From Synechococcus sp. CC9311 (lineage in GTDB: Bacteria > Cyanobacteriota > Cyanobacteriia > PCC-6307 > Cyanobiaceae): a DNA stretch of 64,000 bases. The first letter of the stretch is position 1, and every line of letters begins with the position of its first letter. The translations under genes were made by a program, and so were the position numbers. Shown here in pieces: positions 46,701 through 56,873 of this stretch. The stretch lies in NCBI RefSeq assembly GCF_000014585.1, contig NC_008319.1, positions 310,001-374,000 on the forward strand, given 5' to 3'. The notes under the pieces are model-generated. The model was not told the origin of the DNA. It saw only the letters and a program-made list of their open reading frames with translations, and made no database searches.

Positions 46701-47522
46701 ATGCGCATCCGTCCCCTGCTGGCCATGGTGCTGGCCCTCTGTCTCTTCGTTGTAACCGCCTGCAGTGGTGGTGCTGAGGCCATAGATCGATCCAACGTCA
46801 CCTATGACGACATCCGCAATACGGGCAAGGCCAATGATTGCCCCACCCTTCCTGATTCGGCTCGTGGCTCCATCAGCCTCACGGCAGGCTCCGCTTACGA
46901 ACTGCGTGGGATCTGTATGCATCCGTCCCAGGTTTTCGTGAAAGGTGAACCCGCAAATAAGCGTCAAGAAGCGCAATTCGTTGAGGGCAAAATCCTCACC
47001 CGTTACACCTCGAGCTTGGATGAAGTCTTTGGCGATCTCAGCGTTGGTGCGAACGGCCTGAGCTTCAGTGAAAAAGGCGGCATTGATTTCCAGCCGATCA
47101 CCGTCTTGGTTCCTGGTGGTGAGGAATTCCCCTTCACCTTCTCAAGCAAAAACCTTCAAGCCACGGCTGATGGTTCATCACTCACAACAAGTACTGACTT
47201 CAACGGCACTTACCGCACACCTAGCTACCGCACCAGTAACTTCATCGATCCCAAGGGTCGCGCCTTAACCACTGGTGTGGACTATCCCCAGGGACTCGTC
47301 GGTCTTGGTGGTGATTACGAGGAGCTTGAGAGCGAAAACGTCAAGCGCTACATCGATGGCACGGGCGAGATGAGCTTTTCGATCACCAAGGTGGATCCGG
47401 AAACCGGTGAATTTGCTGGCGTCTTCACGGCGATTCAACCCTCCGATTCCGACATGGGTGGTCGCGAAATCGTTGACGTGAAGATCAGTGGAGAGGTCTT
47501 CGGTCGTCTTGAGGAGGCTTGA
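46701..47522 (+). CDS. psbO: Photosystem II manganese-stabilizing protein
   Basis: 273 residues. PsbO shields and stabilises the oxygen-evolving Mn cluster on the lumen side. Seen: VTYDDIRNTGKANDCPTL, KNKRQEAQF-like (ANKRQEAQF), GGIDFQPITVLVPGGE and STDFNGTYRTPSYRTSNFIDPKGR, with the disulfide pair Cys47 and Cys72. The signal peptide ends either as AEA|ID or at a lipobox-like VTAC (Cys21); the latter would make a lipoprotein. A strong terminator follows 26 bp after the stop. Confidence 0.97.
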   Translation: MRIRPLLAMVLALCLFVVTACSGGAEAIDRSNVTYDDIRNTGKANDCPTLPDSARGSISLTAGSAYELRGICMHPSQVFVKGEPANKRQEAQFVEGKILTRYTSSLDEVFGDLSVGANGLSFSEKGGIDFQPITVLVPGGEEFPFTFSSKNLQATADGSSLTTSTDFNGTYRTPSYRTSNFIDPKGRALTTGVDYPQGLVGLGGDYEELESENVKRYIDGTGEMSFSITKVDPETGEFAGVFTAIQPSDSDMGGREIVDVKISGEVFGRLEEA

Positions 47523-47548
47523 TCCCTCCAGTTCAGACACATTGATCC

Positions 47549-47577
47549 AAAAGGAGGGCTGAGGCCCTCCTTTTTTT
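47549..47577 (+). terminator. Rho-independent terminator of psbO
   Basis: AAAGGAGGG and CCCTCCTTT form a 9-bp stem around a short loop, followed directly by a run of seven T. Confidence 0.88.
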
Positions 47578-47626
47578 CTGTCTTCTGGGAGAATCTCGCC
47601 ATCCCTGATCCAGACACGAATCGCCG

Positions 47627-48796
47627 ATGACTGCCAGTTCCTCTTCCTCACAGCGCTCCGGGGTGATTGCTCCTTACGGAGGCACCTTGGTGGATTTGAT
47701 GGCGTCAGCCACGGAGCATGCCGCGCTGAAGGCTTCTGCCACCACAAGCATCGAATGTTCCGATCGCAATGCCTGTGATGTTGAGCTGCTTGTAGTGGGT
47801 GGATTCTCTCCAGAGCGCGGATTCATGCATCAGGCCGACTACGACTCCGTTGTTGCCGGGCATCGCACCACGTCTGGATACCTGTTTGGGTTGCCGATCG
47901 TGATGGATACCGACCGTGAGGACGTCGCGGTTGGAGACAAGGTGTTGTTGACCTACAAAGGTCAGGATCTCGCTGTTCTCACCGTTGGTGATAAGTGGGA
48001 ACCCGACAAGGTTGTCGAAGCCAAAGGTTGCTACGGCACCACCTCGCTAGAGCACCCTGCGGTGCGCATGATCGCCACGGAGCGCCGTCGCTACTACCTC
48101 GGTGGTTTGATTCAGGGCTTGCAGCTTCCGGAGCGTGTCTTCCCTTGCAAAACGCCAGCTGAGGTCCGAGCAGGCCTCCCCGACGGCGAAGACGTGGTGG
48201 CATTCCAGTGTCGTAATCCCATTCATCGCGCCCACTACGAGCTCTTCACCCGTGCACTGCACGCCCAAAATGTCAGTGAGAACGCCGTTGTGCTGGTCCA
48301 CCCCACCTGTGGGCCCACCCAGCAGGACGACATCCCTGGCGCCGTCCGCTTTCAGACCTATGAACGCCTGGCAGCAGAAGTGGATAATTCGCGCATTCGT
48401 TGGGCCTATCTGCCTTATGCCATGCACATGGCGGGTCCTCGTGAAGCCCTGCAGCACATGATCATCCGCCGGAACTACGGCTGCACGCACTTCATCATTG
48501 GCCGGGATATGGCTGGCTGTAAATCCTCCCTCTCCGGGGACGATTTTTACGGACCATATGACGCGCAGAATTTCGCCAAAGAATGTGCTCCTGAACTGAC
48601 GATGGAGACCGTTCCTTCCTTGAATCTCGTCTTTACCGACGAAGAGGGGTATGTCACTGCGGAACATGCGGAGGCCCGCGGTCTGCATGTCAAAAAGCTC
48701 AGCGGCACCCAATTCCGCAAGATGCTTCGCAGTGGCGAGGAGATCCCGGAGTGGTTTGCGTTCCGCAGCGTGGTTGAGGTCCTTCGGGCCTCCTGA
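47627..48796 (+). CDS. sat: Sulfate adenylyltransferase (ATP sulfurylase)
   Basis: 389 residues. Makes adenosine-5'-phosphosulfate from sulfate and ATP, the entry to sulfate assimilation. The catalytic FQCRNPIHRAHYEL (QxRN at 194-197 and HxxH) and IIGRDMAGCKSS are present. It is the homo-oligomeric Sat type, without an APS kinase domain. Its start lies 50 bp after the psbO terminator. Confidence 0.96.
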   Translation: MTASSSSSQRSGVIAPYGGTLVDLMASATEHAALKASATTSIECSDRNACDVELLVVGGFSPERGFMHQADYDSVVAGHRTTSGYLFGLPIVMDTDREDVAVGDKVLLTYKGQDLAVLTVGDKWEPDKVVEAKGCYGTTSLEHPAVRMIATERRRYYLGGLIQGLQLPERVFPCKTPAEVRAGLPDGEDVVAFQCRNPIHRAHYELFTRALHAQNVSENAVVLVHPTCGPTQQDDIPGAVRFQTYERLAAEVDNSRIRWAYLPYAMHMAGPREALQHMIIRRNYGCTHFIIGRDMAGCKSSLSGDDFYGPYDAQNFAKECAPELTMETVPSLNLVFTDEEGYVTAEHAEARGLHVKKLSGTQFRKMLRSGEEIPEWFAFRSVVEVLRAS

Positions 48797-48841
48797 CGTT
48801 TTCAATTTCTATTAACATTCCTTCATCAGAGGCGAAGAACC

Positions 48842-50695
48842 TTGAACAAGCGTTGGCGCAATGTGGGGCTTTATGTCCTGCTCGTAGTGGTAGTGATCGT
48901 TGTGGGTACTGCGTTCCTTGACCGCCCAGATCCTGCAACTGCAGCCCGCACGCTGCGGTACAGCGACTTTGTGGAATCCGTTCAGGAAGATCAAGTCAGC
49001 AGAGTTTTGCTGTCTCCCGACCGGGGAACCGCTCAAATTGTTGAGACCGATGGTCGTCGGGCGGAGGTCAACCTCGCTCCGGACAAGGATTTGCTGAAGA
49101 TGCTGACGGATCACAACGTTGACATTGCGGTGCAGCCTTCACGCCAGCCAGGCGCTTGGCAGCAAGCAGCAACCAGCTTGATCTTCCCGCTGCTGCTTCT
49201 TGGCGGCCTGTTTTTCCTGTTCCGCCGCGCCCAGGGTGGCGGCGGCGGCGGTGGAAACCAAGCCATGAATTTCGGCAAGAGCAAGGCACGGGTCCAAATG
49301 GAGCCCACCACACAAGTTACCTTCGGTGATGTGGCTGGAATTGAAGGCGCCAAGCTCGAGCTCACTGAGGTGGTCGACTTCCTCAAAAATCCAGATCGTT
49401 TCACGGCTGTAGGAGCGAAAATCCCTAAGGGTTGTTTGCTTGTTGGCCCTCCAGGTACAGGTAAAACGCTGCTCGCAAAAGCAGTGGCCGGTGAGGCAGG
49501 AGTGCCCTTCTTCTCAATCTCAGGTTCTGAGTTTGTGGAGATGTTCGTGGGTGTTGGTGCCAGCCGTGTACGCGACCTGTTTGAACAGGCCAAGAAAAAC
49601 GCCCCTTGCATCGTGTTCATTGATGAGATCGATGCAGTCGGTCGACAGCGTGGCGCTGGTCTTGGCGGAGGTAACGACGAGCGTGAACAAACCTTGAACC
49701 AGCTCCTTACGGAGATGGATGGTTTTGAAGGCAATACCGGAATCATCATCATTGCTGCAACCAACCGACCTGACGTATTGGATTCAGCCCTAATGCGCCC
49801 AGGGCGTTTCGATCGCCAGGTCACGGTTGATCGTCCTGACTACGCCGGACGTCTCCAAATTCTTGGCGTCCACGCCCGCAGTAAAACCCTCTCGAAGGAT
49901 GTTGACCTCGACAAGGTGGCTCGCCGGACTCCTGGGTATACAGGTGCTGACTTGGCCAACCTTCTCAATGAAGCCGCCATCCTTGCGGCCCGCCGCCAAC
50001 TCACTGAGGTGAGCAACGACGAGATCAGCGATGCGATCGAGCGCATCATGGTGGGCCCCGAGAAGAAAGATCGGGTGATGAGCGAGCGTCGCAAGCGTCT
50101 GGTTGCTTATCACGAGGCTGGCCATGCACTGGTGGGTGCTTTGATGCCTGATTACGACGCTGTTCAGAAGATTTCGATCATTCCCCGTGGCAATGCTGGT
50201 GGTTTGACCTTCTTCACACCGAGCGAAGAAAGGATGGAATCTGGCCTTTATTCACGCACCTATCTTCAAAACCAAATGGCTGTGGCGTTGGGTGGCCGGG
50301 TTGCAGAGGAGATCGTCTATGGGGAAGACGAGGTCACAACGGGTGCCTCCAACGATCTCCAGCAGGTAGCTTCAGTGGCCCGTCAGATGGTCACTCGCTT
50401 TGGGATGAGCGACAAGCTGGGCCCTGTTGCCCTTGGCCGTGCTCAAGGAGGCATGTTCTTGGGTCGTGACATCGCGGCTGAACGTGACTTCTCAGAAGAC
50501 ACTGCCGCAACGATTGATTCTGAAGTCTCTGATCTTGTTGATGTGGCCTATCACCGTGCCACCAAGGTGCTGAACGACAACCGTTCTGTTCTTGATGAGC
50601 TCGCTGAAATGCTGGTTGAAAGCGAAACTGTTGATTCTCAGGAGTTACAGGATCTGTTGATCCGACGTGATGTACGAATTGCTGAGTACGTCTGA
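48842..50695 (+). CDS. ftsH: ATP-dependent zinc metalloprotease FtsH
   Basis: 617 residues. Two N-terminal helices (11-27 and about 113-128) flank a lumenal segment; a glycine-rich linker ([22 protein letters not shown]) leads to the AAA domain (Walker A GPPGTGKT near 202-209, [15 protein letters not shown]) and the zinc protease site HEAGH at 424-428. In cyanobacteria FtsH removes damaged D1, matching the psbA, psbO and psbN genes here. The start is TTG, where homologues begin with MNKRWRN. Confidence 0.95.
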   Translation: MNKRWRNVGLYVLLVVVVIVVGTAFLDRPDPATAARTLRYSDFVESVQEDQVSRVLLSPDRGTAQIVETDGRRAEVNLAPDKDLLKMLTDHNVDIAVQPSRQPGAWQQAATSLIFPLLLLGGLFFLFRRAQGGGGGGGNQAMNFGKSKARVQMEPTTQVTFGDVAGIEGAKLELTEVVDFLKNPDRFTAVGAKIPKGCLLVGPPGTGKTLLAKAVAGEAGVPFFSISGSEFVEMFVGVGASRVRDLFEQAKKNAPCIVFIDEIDAVGRQRGAGLGGGNDEREQTLNQLLTEMDGFEGNTGIIIIAATNRPDVLDSALMRPGRFDRQVTVDRPDYAGRLQILGVHARSKTLSKDVDLDKVARRTPGYTGADLANLLNEAAILAARRQLTEVSNDEISDAIERIMVGPEKKDRVMSERRKRLVAYHEAGHALVGALMPDYDAVQKISIIPRGNAGGLTFFTPSEERMESGLYSRTYLQNQMAVALGGRVAEEIVYGEDEVTTGASNDLQQVASVARQMVTRFGMSDKLGPVALGRAQGGMFLGRDIAAERDFSEDTAATIDSEVSDLVDVAYHRATKVLNDNRSVLDELAEMLVESETVDSQELQDLLIRRDVRIAEYV

Positions 50696-51320
50696 TCGTC
50701 AGCAGTGGTTGATGGCCTCGTTGCGCCGTCAGCCACTCATCGTTGTTTTGCGGCCTAAGGAGAGTGATCTCCTTGGGCCGTTTTTGCAGTCACTGTTGTG
50801 TCAACGCCTCGATCAATTGGTTGATCTTGGTGTCCATCACATTGAAATTGCCTGGATGGACCACTCGCACTGGAGTGATCTGATAACGGCAATCCGCCTG
50901 CGGCATCCAGCCCTTCAGCTGGGAGTCGCGTCTGTCACGTCTGAACGCGGTCTCCAAGCAGTGATCGATCTCGATCTGCCCTATGCAATGTCTCCGCTCT
51001 TGGATCAGGGCCTGGTCTTGATGGCTCATCAACACAACTGTTGTTTTGTTCCTGGTGTGATGACGCCAACCGAAATTCGGCAAGCTTTTGTTCTTGGTTG
51101 CCATGTTGTGAAATTGTTTCCAGCTGTTGTGCTCGGCCTCGATTACCACCGGCAGATTTCAGCGCCGATGGGGGATCTGCCCTTCATGATTGCTGCCGGA
51201 GGCTTGACTGTGGCCGACTTGGATCCATGGCTATCAGCTGGTTACGACGCGATTGCTCTCGGTCGTGGCGTTCTCAGTACCACGGATGCCATCGCTGATC
51301 TACGTGATTGGTTGACGTGA
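50670..51320 (+). CDS. eda: KDPG/KHG aldolase family protein
   Basis: 216 residues from the ATG at 50670; the ATG at 50712 ([15 protein letters not shown]) is an equally possible start. The family carries a Schiff-base lysine, seen in HVVKLFPA, and an upstream acidic [21 protein letters not shown] is typical. KDPG aldolase would complete the Entner-Doudoroff path, which has been shown to operate in cyanobacteria. The gene overlaps the ftsH 3' end by 26 bp if the earlier start is used. Confidence 0.88.
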   Translation: MYELLSTSDRQQWLMASLRRQPLIVVLRPKESDLLGPFLQSLLCQRLDQLVDLGVHHIEIAWMDHSHWSDLITAIRLRHPALQLGVASVTSERGLQAVIDLDLPYAMSPLLDQGLVLMAHQHNCCFVPGVMTPTEIRQAFVLGCHVVKLFPAVVLGLDYHRQISAPMGDLPFMIAAGGLTVADLDPWLSAGYDAIALGRGVLSTTDAIADLRDWLT

Positions 51321-51359
51321 GTCTTATCTGCTACAGATGGGATAGTGATTTGATTTCGA

Positions 51360-51968
51360 ATGTCTCAGTTGTCCATCAAGCTGAGCGACAAGGCGGATGC
51401 TCTGATCGCGCAATTGCAGAAAGAGATCTTTAATCGTCGCCGTAAAAAGGTCACGGCAGCTGGCGTTGTTGAGACCTTGGTTGAAAGTGGTGCACGCTCT
51501 CAGTCCGACAAGCGCTTTGCCACCTCTTGGGTCAATCTGATAGAAGACATTGAGAAGGCTGCAAAGCTGGCCACTGCGCATGGCAGCAAGCCCTCATCCC
51601 TGACGGATGAGGAATGGGTCATGGTGTTGAGTCATCGCAATCGTCAAGTCTCCAAACCGCGTCAAGCCAGCAAAACAAGCAAAGCCAGTAAAGCTGTGCA
51701 GGCTGATAAGCCTGCTGCTGCCGGTCCAACGGCATCAACGAAAACCAAACAAGCCTCCTCCTCCTCGCGGGTCGCTAAAGCTCGGGTAACCAAGACAACA
51801 AAAACGTCCACCACGTCGTTGGCCTCAGTCGGGAAACCACGCAAGGCGCGCCGTGCCCGTAAGTCGAGCACTGATTCCACGTCGGCTCGCTCCACTGCTG
51901 GCCGCATGGCGAAAGCGGCAGCACAGTTGGCTAGCAACAATGGGATTAAGTCTCCGGCCAGAAGCTAG
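51360..51968 (+). CDS. Protein with histone-H1-like basic tail
   Basis: 202 residues. The first 95 residues form a compact helical domain (MSQLSIKLSDKADALIAQLQ, VTAAGVVETLVESGARSQSD, LTDEEWVMVLSHRNRQ). Residues about 97-202 are low-complexity Lys/Ala/Ser/Thr, with runs such as KTSKASKAVQADK and KPRKARRARKSS. Such tails bind DNA or RNA in histone H1 and in tailed HU. I do not recognise the head domain. A nucleoid or RNA role is inferred only from composition. Confidence 0.65.
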   Translation: MSQLSIKLSDKADALIAQLQKEIFNRRRKKVTAAGVVETLVESGARSQSDKRFATSWVNLIEDIEKAAKLATAHGSKPSSLTDEEWVMVLSHRNRQVSKPRQASKTSKASKAVQADKPAAAGPTASTKTKQASSSSRVAKARVTKTTKTSTTSLASVGKPRKARRARKSSTDSTSARSTAGRMAKAAAQLASNNGIKSPARS

Positions 51969-51980
51969 GGGTTGCTCAGA

Positions 51981-53069
51981 TCACCAAAGGCTGCACTGCC
52001 CCTGCTGCCTGAGAAGGTGATCGGCAAGCACCAAGGACACCATGGCTTCCACCATCGGAACGGCTCTTGGCAAGACGCAAGGGTCGTGGCGTCCTTTTGC
52101 TGAGAGCGTGGTGGCCTCCCCTGCCGCGTTGATGGTCTGTTGCTCCTTGCGGATGGTGGCCGTTGGCTTGAAGGCCACGCGGATCAAAATTGGTTCGCCA
52201 TTGCTGATCCCTCCTTGAATGCCTCCGGAATAGTTGGTGGCCGTATGCAAGGTTCCATCCTGGGTGGGCAGAAACGCATCGTTGTGGGCACTGCCCTTCA
52301 GCAGAGTGCCGGCAAATCCCGATCCGATTTCAAAGCCCTTGGTGGCGGGCAGTGACATCACGGCTTTAGCCAGGTCAGCTTCTAACTTGTCGAAGACGGG
52401 CATTCCCAATCCCGTGCTCGCTTTCCTCACCACGCACTCAATCACCCCGCCGCAGGAATCTCCCTCTTGGCCGATCGCTTCAATGCGTTGAATCATCTGT
52501 TCGGCCATTCCTGCATCAGGGCAGCGCACGATGTTGCCTTCCACTTGTTCGGGTGTGACTGAACTGGGATCAACGCTCGCCTCGAGATCGTGGATTTGCT
52601 TCACCCAAGCGATGACTTCAGTGCCATTGGCTTGTTTCAGAAGCTGCCTGGCGATAGCTCCCGCTGCAACACGTCCAATCGTTTCCCGCGCTGAGGCCCT
52701 GCCACCGCCACTGCGGGCCTGAATGCCGTACTTCACCTGGTACGTGGCATCGGCATGGGAGGGGCGAAAGGCCACTTCCATGTCTTTGTAGTCCTGAGGT
52801 CGTTGGTCCTTGTTGCGCACCACCATCGCAATCGGTGTACCCAGGGTCACCCCATCGAGTAAGCCGCTGAGAATTTCAACTTGATCGGCTTCTTTCCTTG
52901 GGGTGGTGATGCGACTTTGCCCCGGACGTCTGCGGTCGAGGTCTGCCTGAATGGCTTCTAGATCTAATTTCAGCCTGGGCGGGCAGCCATCCACAATGAC
53001 GCCCACGCCTCCACCATGGGATTCCCCAAAGGTGCTGATCCGAAACAGTTTTCCGAAGCTGCTGCCCAT
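51981..53069 (-). CDS. aroC: Chorismate synthase
   Basis: 362 residues. Final step of the shikimate path. Signatures: [75 protein letters not shown] and [32 protein letters not shown]. The length is standard. It converges with the basic-tail gene, leaving 12 bp. Confidence 0.97.
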
Positions 53070-53123
53070 GGGGCCTCCCTGCTGGGATGAGCGTAATCAG
53101 TCGGGTTCATTGTGGAGTTCTGA

Positions 53124-53609
53124 TCAGATCAGATCAGGAAGCGCTGCCGTTGGACGTTCGCTTTCTGGAAGATCTCTGAGCATGGTGAAATCTTCAAAGC
53201 TGAATCCAGGTCCAACACAACAACTCACCAGGCTGTAAGGACCTTCGGCTTTGGCGGCCTGCCAGTGATCCGCTGGAATGACCTGAACAGGGTTATGCAT
53301 CGACAACACCTCTCGAGTGGCCTGATCAGCCTTGGGCTTGAGGCACCACAGACTTAGGGGTGCTCCTTGTAGATGGGTCCACACCTCATCGGCATGGCTC
53401 ACCCTGTGCCACCGACTCAGCGATCCTGAATCCAAGAGATACAAGATTGTGCTGATGGCACAGCGCTGTTGCTGATCAGGTCGAATCACAAGCACAGAGC
53501 TTCGATGCAGCTCGCGATACCACCCGCCCTCTGGATGGGGTTGCAGCTTCCATTCCTCTACCAGCTTCTCAACGACTTCTGAAGGGTTGCGTTTGTTCAT
53601 ACCATCCAT
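53124..53609 (-). CDS. Cupin protein, DUF985 type
   Basis: 161 residues, single-domain beta-barrel: LQPHPEGGWYRELHRS, STILYLLDSGSLSRWHRVSHADEVWTHLQG, and VSCCVGPGFSFEDFTML. The family is a cupin of unknown substrate. AAGGAGGAG lies before the first ATG (53609), supporting this start over the ATG three codons in. Confidence 0.85.
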   Translation of the reverse strand: MDGMNKRNPSEVVEKLVEEWKLQPHPEGGWYRELHRSSVLVIRPDQQQRCAISTILYLLDSGSLSRWHRVSHADEVWTHLQGAPLSLWCLKPKADQATREVLSMHNPVQVIPADHWQAAKAEGPYSLVSCCVGPGFSFEDFTMLRDLPESERPTAALPDLI

Positions 53610-53761
53610 TCTCCTCCTTTGAGATCGCCAAGCCTGCCCAGGCAGAGCCCTCTGGCCTGACCTCTATTAAGCCAATGCTCTGCTGCAACTTGTCATGGTG
53701 TCTGCTGCTGCCCAACGACAACGACAGATTGAAGTTGGATACTGGTGGCCCAACTTGATGT

Positions 53762-55042
53762 TCATGCTGCTGTCGCAGGACGTCTCGGTGGACAGGCCAT
53801 CAGGGGGCGATGGTGATGACGACGTGGTGTTCTGTTGGGAGCTGCAGTGATGTTTCGTTTTTGGCCTGCTTCGGCAAGGTCTGCTTGTAAGCGTTCGGTG
53901 CAGCACAGCAACCTCGACCAGCTCGGGAGCTGATGGGCGACTGGCGCTGCCATCAAGTCCTCAACTTTGGGACGCAACAAGGTTGCGAAGCTCTGGACAG
54001 CAAGTTCCTCGCTGTGTCGGTTGTAAGGCAGACGATTGATGGCTGAATCCAATCCAAACTGTTGGACACGGTCTTCGCCCACGCGCCGGAACAGCACTTC
54101 AAGCGTTGGGATTTGGTCTGGAGACAACATCCGACCCTCATGCTCCATGAGTCCACGAAGCACCGTGGCAAAAATTTCACCGGCCATGCGTTGCAACCCC
54201 TCAGAGGGAGCATTGCCCAGTGTTTTGTGCTTGTGATCAAACAAGCCGAGATCCACTTGGGCGATGCGCCGAGGAGCCACATGGCGATACACCTCCGAAA
54301 GCAAACCAATTTCGAGTCCCCAGTCGGAAGGAATGCGCAAATTCATGGCCAGATCTCTGGTGAACGCGAACTCGCCGGCTAAGGGGTAGCGAAAGGATTG
54401 GAGATAGCGCAAGTAAGGCATCGGGCCAAAAATCTGCTCCAGGCTGGTGAGGAGTGGACCCACAAACAGGCGTGTTGCCCTTCCATGGAGAGATTGGGTC
54501 TCGAGCGAAAGACGGCTGTAAAACGCTTTCACGTAAGCCACACCGAGAGAGGGATCCAGCAGCGGTCGCAGCATTCTTTGTGGATACGCCGGTGAAAAGG
54601 TGCGGATGTCGGCATCAAAGAGTCCAACGATCTCAGCGTTCCTGCAAGCCACACCAAGTCCTTGCCACACAGCCCAGCCTTTCCCGGGTGGTCCGGTCAC
54701 ATTGAGGCCAAGGGTCTGAAGAGACTGCAGTGATTCGGCAACGGCAGGGCCATTCGTCCAGTGCACGCGCACCGGAAATGGCATGTCAGAGAAGAAAGCT
54801 TCCGCAGCGGCGACGTCGTCGCTGGTCTCTGCAGACAACGCGATCACAAGTTCTTCGAGGCCGCTTAGTTCTGCCAGCACCTCACGGATCAGTCCGAGCG
54901 CAGGTCGGCTGAATTCTTCCATGAGGCACGGGATCAGCAAGGACGTTGGGCGTTGCCTCAGCTGACGACGAAAGTCTGGGAGGTCCAGCTTCCCGAGCCC
55001 ATAATCATGAATTGTGGCGATTAATCCCTGCTGAAAATCCAT
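53762..55042 (-). CDS. gpgS: Glucosyl-3-phosphoglycerate synthase-like glycosyltransferase
   Basis: 426 residues from the ATG beginning MDFQQGLIATIHDYG. Motifs of GT81/GpgS: TSLLIPCLMEEFSRPAL, GPPGKGWAVWQGLG, the metal-binding-type LFDADIRTFSP, and PLAGEFAF followed by WGLEIGLLSEVY. It should make glucosyl-3-phosphoglycerate from an NDP-glucose and 3-phosphoglycerate. The last 30 residues (Arg/His/Pro-rich) are not typical and may be a run-on tail. The start is only 10 bp from the first ATG of the divergent phosphorylase. Both neighbours support the glucosylglycerate role. Confidence 0.85.
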   Translation of the reverse strand: MDFQQGLIATIHDYGLGKLDLPDFRRQLRQRPTSLLIPCLMEEFSRPALGLIREVLAELSGLEELVIALSAETSDDVAAAEAFFSDMPFPVRVHWTNGPAVAESLQSLQTLGLNVTGPPGKGWAVWQGLGVACRNAEIVGLFDADIRTFSPAYPQRMLRPLLDPSLGVAYVKAFYSRLSLETQSLHGRATRLFVGPLLTSLEQIFGPMPYLRYLQSFRYPLAGEFAFTRDLAMNLRIPSDWGLEIGLLSEVYRHVAPRRIAQVDLGLFDHKHKTLGNAPSEGLQRMAGEIFATVLRGLMEHEGRMLSPDQIPTLEVLFRRVGEDRVQQFGLDSAINRLPYNRHSEELAVQSFATLLRPKVEDLMAAPVAHQLPSWSRLLCCTERLQADLAEAGQKRNITAAPNRTPRRHHHRPLMACPPRRPATAA

Positions 55043-55052
55043 GCGGTGATCA

Positions 55053-56873
55053 ATGCGACAACAATTTGCGGAGCTCTGTTCCATACCTGATGCACTTGGC
55101 AAAGGCACGGTGTCGAAGCTGTTAATGGCGCATAAGTGGTTGCCATCGCTTCTGACGGAGCTCTATGAACACCATTCTTCGGAGGATCTCAATCTGCTGT
55201 CGTCGCAATTGCTGCATTCCGAGCGGTCCGCTTCGGAGAAGGCCGTTTCAGAGTCGCTTGATGTTGGGAGTGCGGACGCAACGGCAACGGGTGCGCGTTG
55301 GGATTCCTCGAGTTGTGTGTTGATTGCCTATGCCGATACGGTGAGTGCCGATGATCAGCCTGGGCTCCGTTGTTTGCAGGCCCTTCTTCACGAGCATTTC
55401 AACGGGCTCTCATCCGTCGTGCATGTGTTGCCCTTCTTGCGCTCAACCAGTGATGGCGGTTTTGCCGTTGCCAGTCATGAGGAGATTGAACAACGCTTCG
55501 GTGATTGGAATGACTTGGCCGCGTTAGCTGAAGGCCGCCAGTTGATGGCTGATTTGGTTCTCAATCACATTTCAGCGTCTCACCCTTGGGTGCGAGCTTT
55601 CCTGAAGGGAGAGCAACCTGGAGCGCGATGTGTGTTGGCTGCTGCTCCCAACCCTTGTTGGGACAATGTGGTGCGCCCGCGTAGCTCAGCCCTCTTCACC
55701 ACATTGGCAACAGATCGGGGCCCAGAAACGGTCTGGACCACGTTCGGACCCGATCAAGTTGATGTGAACTGGCGAGAGCCTGAAGTGTTGTTGGGGTTCA
55801 CACGACTGCTCGATCTTTTTTGCAGTTATGGCGTCCAATGGTTGCGCCTTGATGCCGTGGGGTTTGTTTGGAAAGAGCCTTTGAGTGATTGCATCCATCA
55901 GCCTCAGGCTCATCGGTTGGTGGAAGTGTTGCGTCTTCTCTTGGAGTCGCGATGTCCTCAGGGAGTGGTGGTGACAGAGACGAATGTCCCGGAGCAGGAA
56001 AATCTGTCTTATTTGACCACGGGTTCTGAAGCGCACCTCGCCTACAACTTCCCATTACCTCCGCTGGTCCTCGAGGCATGTCTCAGTCGTCGTGCTGATC
56101 TGCTGAACAACTGGCTGGCGCGTTGGCCTCAGCTCCCTCAGGGAACAGGCCTGCTCAATTTCACGGCATGTCATGACGGGATTGGTTTGCGGCCACTCGA
56201 AGGGCTGATGGAATCCGATCGCTTGCTCCAGTTGCTGAAGCAATGCGAGCAGAGGGGTGGCTTGGTGAGTCACCGGCGCTTGGCGGATGGACTGGAGGTT
56301 CCTTATGAAATCAACATCAGCTGGTGGAGTGCCATGGCGGCTCCAGGGAGGGATCCATCACACCATCAACGAGCGCGTTTTTTGTTGACGCAATTGTTGC
56401 TGTTGACGTTGCCCGGTGTGCCTGCGTTTTATTTGCCGGCGTTATTGGCAACTCCTAATGACAATGCCAGATTTCTCCTCAGCGGTCATCGGCGCGATCT
56501 CAACCGTCCTCAATTTCAACTCGACCGCCTAGAGCGTTTGTTGGTTGATGTTGAAAGCGATACCCCTCAGGTGGTGGCGTCACTGCAACAAGCGATGGCT
56601 GTCCGTCGTGGCCAGGCGGCGCTAGATCCCTTCGCCCCAATGAAGGTCCTGAGCGAAGGGCGCTCTGATCTGGTGATTCTGCAGAGGGGTGAAGGGGCAA
56701 GCACTCTGTTTGCGATTCACAATTTCAGTGATGTTCGCCTCAGTTTCCCTTTAAGCACCCTTGCTAACGCCACAGGGTGTGTTTGGCATGACGTTTTGAA
56801 AGGACATTCTCTTGTTGCCGGCCAAACGGCTCTCGATCTTGAGCCGTTTGCTGTGCATTGGTTAACTCGATGA
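55053..56873 (+). CDS. GH13 subfamily 18 sugar phosphorylase, probable glucosylglycerate phosphorylase
   Basis: 606 residues (582 if the ATG at 55125 is used, which leaves room for divergent promoters). GH13_18 motifs: LMADLVLNHISASHPWVRAFL, RLDAVGFVWKE (nucleophile Asp), VVTETNVPEQENLSYL (acid/base Glu) and FTACHDGIG. Often annotated as sucrose phosphorylase, but the setting between gpgS and gpgP favours glucosylglycerate phosphorolysis, an activity known for this subfamily. Its stop overlaps the gpgP start (ATGA). Confidence 0.82.
   Translation: MRQQFAELCSIPDALGKGTVSKLLMAHKWLPSLLTELYEHHSSEDLNLLSSQLLHSERSASEKAVSESLDVGSADATATGARWDSSSCVLIAYADTVSADDQPGLRCLQALLHEHFNGLSSVVHVLPFLRSTSDGGFAVASHEEIEQRFGDWNDLAALAEGRQLMADLVLNHISASHPWVRAFLKGEQPGARCVLAAAPNPCWDNVVRPRSSALFTTLATDRGPETVWTTFGPDQVDVNWREPEVLLGFTRLLDLFCSYGVQWLRLDAVGFVWKEPLSDCIHQPQAHRLVEVLRLLLESRCPQGVVVTETNVPEQENLSYLTTGSEAHLAYNFPLPPLVLEACLSRRADLLNNWLARWPQLPQGTGLLNFTACHDGIGLRPLEGLMESDRLLQLLKQCEQRGGLVSHRRLADGLEVPYEINISWWSAMAAPGRDPSHHQRARFLLTQLLLLTLPGVPAFYLPALLATPNDNARFLLSGHRRDLNRPQFQLDRLERLLVDVESDTPQVVASLQQAMAVRRGQAALDPFAPMKVLSEGRSDLVILQRGEGASTLFAIHNFSDVRLSFPLSTLANATGCVWHDVLKGHSLVAGQTALDLEPFAVHWLTR

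Noticed and set aside
53695-53850. 51-codon plus-strand frame over the gpgS 3' end
   Set aside because: Overlaps a coding region, low-complexity Gly/Asp end, no family recognised; could still explain the odd gpgS tail, but unsupported.
55053-56873. Calling the GH13_18 gene sucrose phosphorylase
   Set aside because: The gpgS and gpgP context makes glucosylglycerate a better candidate; left as probable, not certain.
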